From Candidatus Saccharibacteria bacterium UBA2112 (GTDB lineage Bacteria; Patescibacteriota; Saccharimonadia; Saccharimonadales; Saccharimonadaceae): a stretch of 6,548 nt of DNA. The notes below the pieces were generated by a model. It worked only from the letters and a program-made list of their open reading frames with translations, did no database searches and was not told where the DNA came from. How positions within the stretch are numbered: position 1 is the first letter of the stretch; each line of letters opens with the position of its first letter. Positions 1 to 4,040 of this stretch are shown in pieces. Where the stretch lies: the NCBI GenBank assembly GCA_002331045.1, contig DCYK01000017.1, forward strand, positions 1-6,548. Direction: 5' to 3'. The position numbers were made by a program, and so were the translations under genes.

Positions 1-251
1 TCATCCAGACTAATCTCGACGCTGTCACTCCCCACGACCTCAACAACTTCACGAGCAACAAATACCGTAGCCGTTCCATCATTGACGTTCAGTTCAGCCC
101 GAACCTCTTGATCGCGCTCACCGTTATCGCGACGCCATGCAGCAGCAATCGCCTGCTCGATGACACTCAATACCGTCTCTTCAGGTAGATTTTTTTCTTC
201 GGCAATCGTTCGGAGTGCCAGTGTCAGTTGCTTAATATTCAAATCTTCCAT
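1..251 (-). CDS. nusA: Transcription termination/antitermination factor NusA, N-terminal part (runs off the left edge)
   Basis: NusA binds RNA polymerase near the RNA exit channel and modulates pausing, intrinsic termination and antitermination. The first 83 codons are visible on the minus strand. The protein opens MEDLNIKQLTLALRTIAEEK, then has an LPEETVLSVIEQAIAAAWRR helix pair, then a beta-rich stretch (RAELNVNDGTATVFVAREVVE). This order, with a short lead helix, a 'E-K-x-L-P-x-E-x-V' turn, a long 'EQAI-AAAW' helix and then strands, is typical of the NusA N-terminal polymerase-binding domain. The S1 and KH RNA-binding domains would lie outside the window. ATG at 251 is chosen because AAAGGA lies 8 nt upstream (260-265) and the protein starts exactly where NusA usually does. 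It is divergent from the NUDIX gene. Its leader has a hairpin plus U tract, suggesting attenuation. Identification is by recalled family resemblance; fairly sure. Confidence 0.87.
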   Translation of the reverse strand, partial: MEDLNIKQLTLALRTIAEEKNLPEETVLSVIEQAIAAAWRRDNGERDQEVRAELNVNDGTATVFVAREVVEVVGSDSVEISLD

Positions 252-259
252 GTGTTATT

Positions 260-265
260 TCCTTT
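260..265 (-). promoter_or_regulatory. Shine-Dalgarno site of nusA
   Basis: On the minus strand the sequence reads AAAGGA, 8 nt before the ATG at 251. It is one of only two convincing Shine-Dalgarno sites in the window; most other genes lack one. It also fixes the nusA start. Confidence 0.75.
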
Positions 266-273
266 CTTCTATG

Positions 274-297
274 AAAAAATCCGACCTGCCGGCCGGA
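274..297 (-). terminator. Terminator-like hairpin with U tract in the nusA leader (putative attenuator)
   Basis: Read on the minus strand, TCCGGCC (297-291) pairs with GGTCGGA (286-280) across a GGCA loop. This gives a 7-bp GC-rich stem with one G-U wobble, followed at once by six T residues (279-274). That is the form of an intrinsic terminator. It lies between the predicted nusA promoter and the nusA Shine-Dalgarno. No gene upstream on this strand ends here, because the neighbour is divergent, so it would act on nusA's own transcript. On the plus strand no T tract follows the stem, so it is oriented for minus-strand transcription. The structure is seen directly; its regulatory role is inferred. 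Confidence 0.65.
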
Positions 298-312
298 ATG
301 TACTATACATTG

Positions 313-341
313 ATTATATAGCGATCATGGCAAAAAAACAA
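313..341 (-). promoter_or_regulatory. Predicted nusA promoter
   Basis: On the minus strand, TTGTTT (341-336) and a consensus TATAAT (318-313) are separated by 17 bp. Transcription would start near 306, giving a leader of about 55 nt that contains the hairpin and the Shine-Dalgarno. The -35 is weak (3 of 6). It overlaps the footprint expected for polymerase on the divergent NUDIX promoter. Confidence 0.55.
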
Positions 342-345
342 GTCA

Positions 346-354
346 TGATATACT
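346..354 (+). promoter_or_regulatory. Predicted extended -10 promoter of the NUDIX-HIT unit
   Basis: TGATATACT is an extended -10 (TG, one base, TATACT) ending 6 bp before the ATG at 361. No good -35 is seen at the proper spacing, which extended -10 promoters tolerate. A start site 7 bp after the hexamer falls on the A of the ATG, so the mRNA would be leaderless. The intervening bases are pyrimidine-rich and hold no Shine-Dalgarno. Confidence 0.6.
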
Positions 355-360
355 TCCCCT

Positions 361-762
361 ATGAATCTACAGGTTGGTGTCAAAATTCTCATTCGTAACA
401 AAAGCGACAAGTATTTATTCATAAAGAGAAAAAAGCTACTACAAAACGAAACAGAGCAGTCTTGGGATATTCCTGGCGGGAGAATAAAACCAGGCGAAAC
501 GCTCATGAAGGCACTGCAGCGTGAAGTTAACGAAGAAATCAATGTCACACTAACCGGCGAACCCCGGCTGATAAACGCACAGGATATTTTCGTACCCACA
601 AAAAAATTCCACGTAGTGCGCCTTACCTACATGATTGATCTCGATATCGATAGCGTAAAACTCAGCGATGCGCATGGAGAACTGATGTGGGCAACACTGC
701 CTAACACTTCCTCTTTCAATATCGAACCGTTCCTCAAGGAAACACTCGACAAAATATCCTAA
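361..762 (+). CDS. NUDIX hydrolase
   Basis: This 133-residue protein is of typical length for a single NUDIX domain. NUDIX enzymes hydrolyse nucleoside diphosphates linked to another group, using divalent metal held by the NUDIX-box glutamates. The box is clear: G40, E46, R54-E55, E58-E59 match G-x5-E-x7-R-E-U-x-E-E. The usual glycine after EE is replaced by N61, a deviation seen in some family members. W35-D36-I37-P38-G39-G40 is the common 'W-x-x-P-G-G' lead-in. The first strand (VGVKILIRN) is followed by YLFIKRKK, as in many NUDIX proteins. Substrate cannot be assigned; nucleotide-pool cleaning or nucleotide-sugar cleavage are both possible. The ATG at 361 has no Shine-Dalgarno and sits next to an extended -10, suggesting leaderless translation. 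The HIT gene follows after about 41 bp with no promoter visible between, so the two are probably co-transcribed. It is cytosolic, with no signal peptide. Confidence 0.88.
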   Translation: MNLQVGVKILIRNKSDKYLFIKRKKLLQNETEQSWDIPGGRIKPGETLMKALQREVNEEINVTLTGEPRLINAQDIFVPTKKFHVVRLTYMIDLDIDSVKLSDAHGELMWATLPNTSSFNIEPFLKETLDKIS

Positions 763-790
763 CTACACTACGCTAGTACCATTCTATCGA

Positions 791-796
791 GAGGAG
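791..796 (+). promoter_or_regulatory. Shine-Dalgarno site of the HIT gene
   Basis: GAGGAG, within GAGAGGAG (789-796), lies 7 nt before ATA at 804. It is too close to the out-of-frame GTG (796) and TTG (799) to serve them, and both of those frames hit TAG at 805. The spacing therefore points to ATA 804 as the initiation codon. Confidence 0.6.
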
Positions 797-803
797 TGTT
801 GGT

Positions 804-1301
804 ATAGGTAAATTAGAAGAGTGTGTTTTTTGTTATCCAGATGATGACCTTAAGCATCGAGTATTTCATGAGGAGGATGACTACCGGCTATTCGTATCAA
901 AGCCTAGAGTTAAAGATCACGCGTACCATTTGCTAGCGACACCGACGAGCGATCATTATACCGAACTCTACCAGATACCGGAACTGACACTTGGTCGAAT
1001 GATCGGCAAATTATCACTGTTTGCTACCTGGATACATCCTGGGCCGGGGTATGTCATTGGTCAAAAACACCAGCCGCTACAAACAGAAAATGGCATAAAA
1101 GTTAATCATGTCCATATCCACGCCCTGCAGCGAACAAAGCTTGACGATCAGCAGCAGATCCTTTTCCCTTTTCCGCGCACCTCTGACGACTTCGAAAAAC
1201 CTATCTCCGACACAGAAAAAATCTTACAAGCCGACGATATACAACGCATTAAGCATGAACTAGAGACCCTTCACGAGCGCAAGTCTAAAGACTCATCCTA
1301 A
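804..1301 (+). CDS. HIT-family (histidine triad) protein, apparent ATA start
   Basis: HIT proteins bind nucleotides and hydrolyse or transfer at the alpha phosphate, via a covalent nucleotidyl-histidine. Counting from ATA 804 gives 165 residues. C7-V-F-C10 is the N-terminal CxxC seen in many bacterial HIT proteins, often with zinc. VFHEEDDYRLFVSKPRVKDH resembles the first strands of the fold. N101 and H102-V-H104-I-H106-A-L form the histidine triad, with H104 the expected nucleophile. A charged helical tail (about 140-165) follows. The frame is open back to TAG at 774-776 but has no ATG, GTG or TTG until TTG 930, which would delete the CxxC and first strands. GAGGAG 7 nt upstream favours ATA 804. 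The alternative is an indel near 796-804 in this sequence or strain. It is probably co-transcribed with the NUDIX gene. Substrate unknown. Confidence 0.78.
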   Translation: MGKLEECVFCYPDDDLKHRVFHEEDDYRLFVSKPRVKDHAYHLLATPTSDHYTELYQIPELTLGRMIGKLSLFATWIHPGPGYVIGQKHQPLQTENGIKVNHVHIHALQRTKLDDQQQILFPFPRTSDDFEKPISDTEKILQADDIQRIKHELETLHERKSKDSS

Positions 1302-1335
1302 GCAAAATTCGCGCGCAATATGGCAGTTGATAACA

Positions 1336-1341
1336 TATAAT
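1336..1341 (+). promoter_or_regulatory. Predicted -10 element of the J-domain gene
   Basis: A perfect TATAAT lies 7 bp before ATG 1349. The start site would fall at about 1348-1349, that is at the ATG itself. There is no convincing -35 17-18 bp upstream and no Shine-Dalgarno. It lies in the 47-bp gap after the HIT gene, so the J-domain gene probably has its own transcript. Confidence 0.6.
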
Positions 1342-1348
1342 AGTGAAC

Positions 1349-1783
1349 ATGAATAACCGCGACGTACTAGGCGTTAGCAAAAACGCAAGCAAGTCAGAAA
1401 TAAAGAAGGCGTTTCGTGATGCAGCAAAGGAATTCCATCCCGATCTATCCGACTCTCCAGAAGCTGCCGAAGCATTCAAGCGCATCAAAGAGGCTCATGA
1501 TGCTTTAATGCAAGATACCGCCGAAATACCACGAGAGTCAGTGACAGTTACGACTACAGCCGCCCACGCAGCAGCAGCCACCGCGCAAGCAGCATACGCC
1601 GAACCAGATCCCGAACCCGCAATGACAGAAGGGGAGTTACACCACATACAAGAGTTGGACGAACAGGCGACACGAATACTCAAAAAGCGACATTTCTTCC
1701 GTCGGGCTCGAGGATCAGCTGAAGTCCGCCGTCACCTCCGCAAGATTAAAACAACCGAAGATCGAATCACGGGTAAATATTAG
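1349..1783 (+). CDS. Short DnaJ-domain (J-domain) protein
   Basis: This is a 144-residue protein with an N-terminal J domain. The opening NRDVLGVSKNASKSEIKKAF matches J-domain helices I-II, H30-P31-D32 is the invariant HPD loop that stimulates DnaK ATPase, and a third helix (about 37-55) follows. An Ala/Thr-rich linker (about 66-84), an acidic-proline patch (EPDPEP) and a very basic helical tail (about 111-144, with KKRHFFRRAR) come next. The Gly/Phe region, zinc fingers and C-terminal peptide-binding domains of full DnaJ are absent, so it is a class C J-protein, not DnaJ. It presumably recruits DnaK to a specific client, possibly nucleic acid or ribosome bound given the basic tail (inference). 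The start is ATG 1349, 7 bp after TATAAT; GTG 1343 would add two residues but lies inside the promoter discriminator. The preceding and following genes each seem to be separately promoted. Confidence 0.83.
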   Translation: MNNRDVLGVSKNASKSEIKKAFRDAAKEFHPDLSDSPEAAEAFKRIKEAHDALMQDTAEIPRESVTVTTTAAHAAAATAQAAYAEPDPEPAMTEGELHHIQELDEQATRILKKRHFFRRARGSAEVRRHLRKIKTTEDRITGKY

Positions 1784-1791
1784 TCATAGTA

Positions 1792-1800
1792 TGGTATACT
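1792..1800 (+). promoter_or_regulatory. Predicted extended -10 promoter of the CNNM/CBS gene
   Basis: TGGTATACT is an extended -10 (TG, one base, TATACT), 11 bp before GTG 1812, so any leader would be only about 4-5 nt. It lies within a dyad (TAGTAT-GGT-ATACTA, 1787-1801) just after the J-domain stop codon. No good -35 and no Shine-Dalgarno are seen. Confidence 0.55.
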
Positions 1801-1811
1801 ACTAGCATATT

Positions 1812-2798
1812 GTGAGTATCATTTTATTGATTCCAATCGTCTTGGCTTTACTCCTATTGTCCGCAATATGTTCGGGCTTAAACGTCGCACTTATTTCGAT
1901 TAATCTCCAGGAGCTCCAGCGTAAAGCAAAACTTGGTAATCAACATGCCAAGAACGTATTACCGTTTCGCAAAAAGACACACCTCACTCTTGCAGCGATT
2001 TTATTAACAAACGTTGCCGCCGTCTCGGCGACATCCCTCGTGCTTGAAAGTGTTCTTTTTGGCGTTGTCGCAGGTATTATCACTACTTTCCTGATCGTGA
2101 TTTTTGGCGAAATTCTCCCCCAGGCATATTTTAGCCATAACGCCCTCAAATACATGTCACATTTACGCTGGGTGCTCCATGGTATGATTTTTATTACCTA
2201 TCCCTTCTCAAAACCATTGCAGGTACTGCTCGATAAACTATTCAAAACACAAACGTCCCCTCTTCACTCCAGACAGGAGCTCGGCGTGATTATCAGTGAG
2301 CATATTGACCACAAGGACAGCGAACTGGATGAAGATGAAGTCGAGATTATCCGAGGAGCGCTGCAGCTCAGCGAAAAACGTGTCGCCGACATTCTGATGC
2401 CGATCGAGGATGTCTATTGGCTAACGCCTGACACACGGCTTTCATCCCAAAAGATTGCCGAAATCAAAGAAAACGGTCGTAGTCGAATCCCTATCTTCAA
2501 TCGTCGATTAACCCGTTGTTATGGTGTGCTTTTGGTCAAGGAACTAGTAGACATCGACTTTGACGAGCGCGACATTCGAGTCGACGACCTTACCCTCCAT
2601 CCGGTACAGCTGATTGGTAGCAAGACGGCACTCGATACAATGCTACGAAAATTCATTTCGACAAGCACACAGCTGATTCCAATTGTGCGTGACGAACGTG
2701 TTATCGGTATCGTCACTATCGAAGATCTAGTCGAAGAGATCGTCGGACAAGAAATCGAGGATGAAATCGACAGGCGTCAGGCGGGCGCGGAAGTTTAA
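1812..2798 (+). CDS. CNNM/CorC-type membrane protein with paired CBS domains (putative Mg2+/divalent cation transport)
   Basis: This 328-residue inner-membrane protein is of the DUF21/CNNM plus CBS family, several members of which export or regulate Mg2+ or Co2+. Hydrophobic segments lie at about 2-24, 57-79, 80-105 and 117-137. C20-S21-G22-L23-N24 and G99-E100-I-L-P-Q104 are family hallmarks within the CNNM domain; the latter resembles the 'GEIIPQ' motif. A cytosolic acidic helix (D169-S-E-L-D-E-D-E-V-E, then I-I-R-G-A-L) leads into CBS1 (about 194-248) and CBS2 (about 258-312). CBS pairs usually sense adenine nucleotides or Mg-ATP. The protein stops about 16 residues after CBS2, so the C-terminal CorC/HlyC domain (about 80 residues) found in many bacterial homologues is absent. 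The start is GTG 1812; no ATG or Shine-Dalgarno is near, and an extended -10 lies 11 bp upstream. It converges on the 136-residue gene with a 10-bp gap and no strong terminator. Confidence 0.85.
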   Translation: MSIILLIPIVLALLLLSAICSGLNVALISINLQELQRKAKLGNQHAKNVLPFRKKTHLTLAAILLTNVAAVSATSLVLESVLFGVVAGIITTFLIVIFGEILPQAYFSHNALKYMSHLRWVLHGMIFITYPFSKPLQVLLDKLFKTQTSPLHSRQELGVIISEHIDHKDSELDEDEVEIIRGALQLSEKRVADILMPIEDVYWLTPDTRLSSQKIAEIKENGRSRIPIFNRRLTRCYGVLLVKELVDIDFDERDIRVDDLTLHPVQLIGSKTALDTMLRKFISTSTQLIPIVRDERVIGIVTIEDLVEEIVGQEIEDEIDRRQAGAEV

Positions 2799-2808
2799 AC
2801 TATATCTC

Positions 2809-3219
2809 CTACTGCAGTAACTTTATTTCAGTGACCGTTCCCGTAGTAAACATAGAGTCAATATCAAACTCACGACCGTTCTGAGATAAACCAAGGATAG
2901 TCACCCATTTTCCAACTTTTATATCCTCATCAGGATTCCCTTCTCTTCGAAAAATAACACCCGGATAAATCGGCCCGTCGTCGCCAATTCTCGCAACTGA
3001 TTCTGTCAGTACCGTCGTAACAGCATGTTGCTGTTCTGTACGGCTCTCTATAAGTAGTTTACTGCCTTCAGTAGTAATTAATGCTTGCGTGTCTTCTGCG
3101 TCCCACCATTTAATACTTATCTCACTCAATACTCGGCCCGCTTCTTCAACGCGCTGCGAGCGCAGAGCGACTTCCTTCGCTTCATTGTGGGTGATTATTT
3201 CTTGTTCAAAACTAGACAT
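2809..3219 (-). CDS. Hypothetical protein of 136 residues
   Basis: I do not recognise this protein. It has no signal peptide or membrane segment, so it is likely cytosolic. The N-terminal half is probably helical (SSFEQEIITHNEAKEVALR and following, to about 33). The rest alternates short hydrophobic strands: ISIKWWD, ALITTEG, SKLLIES, GVIFRRE, GKWVTILGL, then a final TGTVTEIKLL. One W-W pair and a G-K-W-V-T turn stand out. The strand pattern late in the protein (KVGKWVTILGL onward) could be a small beta barrel, but this is a guess. The start is ATG 3219, because the upstream extension to TTG 3261 would run through the predicted promoter at 3227-3255. No Shine-Dalgarno is seen. The gene lies 94 bp downstream of the HNH nuclease stop on the same strand but seems to have its own promoter. 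It is open and protein-like throughout, while the opposite-strand frames are short. Confidence 0.7.
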   Translation of the reverse strand: MSSFEQEIITHNEAKEVALRSQRVEEAGRVLSEISIKWWDAEDTQALITTEGSKLLIESRTEQQHAVTTVLTESVARIGDDGPIYPGVIFRREGNPDEDIKVGKWVTILGLSQNGREFDIDSMFTTGTVTEIKLLQ

Positions 3220-3226
3220 TATTACA

Positions 3227-3255
3227 AATTTATTGGTGAAAAGCAGTTTTTGCAA
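3227..3255 (-). promoter_or_regulatory. Predicted promoter of the 136-residue hypothetical gene
   Basis: On the minus strand, TTGCAA (3255-3250, 4 of 6) and TAAATT (3232-3227, 4 of 6) are separated by exactly 17 bp, and the -10 ends 7 bp before ATG 3219. Transcription would begin at or next to the ATG, matching the leaderless pattern elsewhere. Both hexamers are imperfect, so confidence is modest. Confidence 0.45.
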
Positions 3256-3313
3256 GCACAACCTGAATACATTACCATGCCATCGTAAGCTACCTTCATT
3301 CTACAATCAGACT

Positions 3314-4009
3314 TCAGTGCGATATTGATTGGTTAGGACAGTGGGAGAGAACTTGACGCATCACATCATATTCTGCATGCGTCACCCATAAGTGGTACTT
3401 TACTTTGACAGCAATTTGCCGCGCGACATATTGACAGCGAAAAGCCTTGTTCGGTGGTAGCCACGAAGCGGCATCACTACCACTTTTTTGTTGATTCGCT
3501 TCTCCATCGACCGCTAGGAGCTCTAACGGATCGTTTGCTAGCTGTACACGCCGCTCGTAGGTTAATTGCTGCGCACCTTTTTGCCAAGCGTCGCTGAGTG
3601 CAACCACATGGTCAATCTGCACCTCGCTACTCGTCGCAGCACCTCGAGCAAACGTCACTGTCTGACCAGTATAGGGATCATCGAGCGTCCCTGACACTAC
3701 CTTACATTCATCTCCAACTGCAGCCTTGGTAAGGTCACGATATAAAATAATGTTCCGCGTATCGCACCCTTCGCGCATCGCCCAGTCACCGCCAAACTGC
3801 TCACGATCATACCCTGTTTTTGGTGCCCGCCCCTTCACCTCTAACTGATTCAGCTTTTCAAGAGCTGGGCTATTTTGAACCCACCCCGAACTCTGTCGCG
3901 GCACCTCTACCTGCCATATATCCTGATTCGTTACGATACCACCAGCTATTATTAATAGGGCGACAATCACAGCGATAAACCGTCTTTTTTGTTCTCTGTA
4001 TCGTGTCAT
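3314..4009 (-). CDS. Exported or membrane-anchored HNH endonuclease, DUF1524 family
   Basis: This 231-residue protein is a predicted metal-dependent nuclease acting outside the membrane. A basic N-terminus (RYREQKRR) precedes a hydrophobic helix (about 11-27), read as an uncleaved signal anchor or signal peptide. The domain has the DUF1524-type order: Y67-D-R-E-x-F-G, C82-D-T-R-N-I-I-L, R91-D-L, C102, D111-P-Y-T-G, then the HNH core D133-H134-V-V-A-L with N159-D160-P-L, A171-N172-Q-Q-K and S182-W-L-P-P-N-K. H134 is the likely general base and N172 plus D133 likely metal or structural residues. Four cysteines (82, 102, 192, 224) could form two disulfides, fitting an extracellular site. Close relatives I recall are mainly actinobacterial secreted HNH proteins. 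The gene is divergent from the aminopeptidase and shares a palindromic promoter region; ATG 4009 lies 14 bp after a TATACT. A role in DNA scavenging or defence against foreign DNA is speculative. Confidence 0.85.
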   Translation of the reverse strand: MTRYREQKRRFIAVIVALLIIAGGIVTNQDIWQVEVPRQSSGWVQNSPALEKLNQLEVKGRAPKTGYDREQFGGDWAMREGCDTRNIILYRDLTKAAVGDECKVVSGTLDDPYTGQTVTFARGAATSSEVQIDHVVALSDAWQKGAQQLTYERRVQLANDPLELLAVDGEANQQKSGSDAASWLPPNKAFRCQYVARQIAVKVKYHLWVTHAEYDVMRQVLSHCPNQSISH

Positions 4010-4031
4010 TTTTGCTCGTCTTTAGTATACT
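4003..4031 (+). promoter_or_regulatory. Predicted promoter of the M1 aminopeptidase gene
   Basis: GTGTCA (4003-4008, 4 of 6 to TTGACA) and TATACT (4026-4031) are separated by 17 bp. The -10 ends 8 bp before ATG 4040, predicting a leaderless or nearly leaderless mRNA. The -35 overlaps the start codon of the divergent nuclease gene. No Shine-Dalgarno precedes ATG 4040. Confidence 0.55.
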
Positions 4032-4040
4032 AGTATACTA
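4023..4040. repeat. 18-bp perfect palindrome: tandem AGTATACT pair, putative two-way -10
   Basis: TAGTATACTAGTATACTA equals its own reverse complement and consists of two direct copies of the palindromic octamer AGTATACT (4024-4031 and 4032-4039) with flanking T and A. Each octamer offers TATACT on both strands. The plus -10 at 4026-4031 suits the aminopeptidase; the minus -10 at 4029-4024 suits the nuclease, with a start near 4017 and an 8-nt leader. The last A is also the first base of the aminopeptidase ATG. It could equally be an operator for a dimeric regulator. Confidence 0.6.

Noticed and set aside
303..599. Minus-strand open frame of 98 codons opposite the NUDIX gene
   Set aside because: It covers the nusA promoter and the NUDIX coding region, has a low-complexity Ser/Phe-rich translation and no start signals. 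It is antisense to a clear NUDIX box.
930..1301. TTG 930 as the start of the HIT protein
   Set aside because: It would remove the CxxC and the first strands that are encoded in frame upstream, and no Shine-Dalgarno precedes it.
1301..1330. GC-rich stretch TTCGCGCGCAA after the HIT gene as a terminator
   Set aside because: The dyad is very short with no usable loop and no T tract; transcription may read through or end by another route.
2810..2819. Palindrome TACTGCAGTA between the convergent CNNM and hypothetical genes as a two-way terminator
   Set aside because: A 10-bp palindrome leaves no room for a hairpin loop with a useful stem, and no T tract follows directly on either strand.
3220..3261. 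TTG 3261 as the start of the 136-residue protein
   Set aside because: The extra 14 residues would be encoded by the predicted promoter and have no ribosome site; ATG 3219 fits the -10 spacing.
3085..3328. Two short plus-strand frames opposite the 136-residue gene
   Set aside because: They overlap each other, are antisense to a longer protein-like frame, and extend into the nuclease 3' end.
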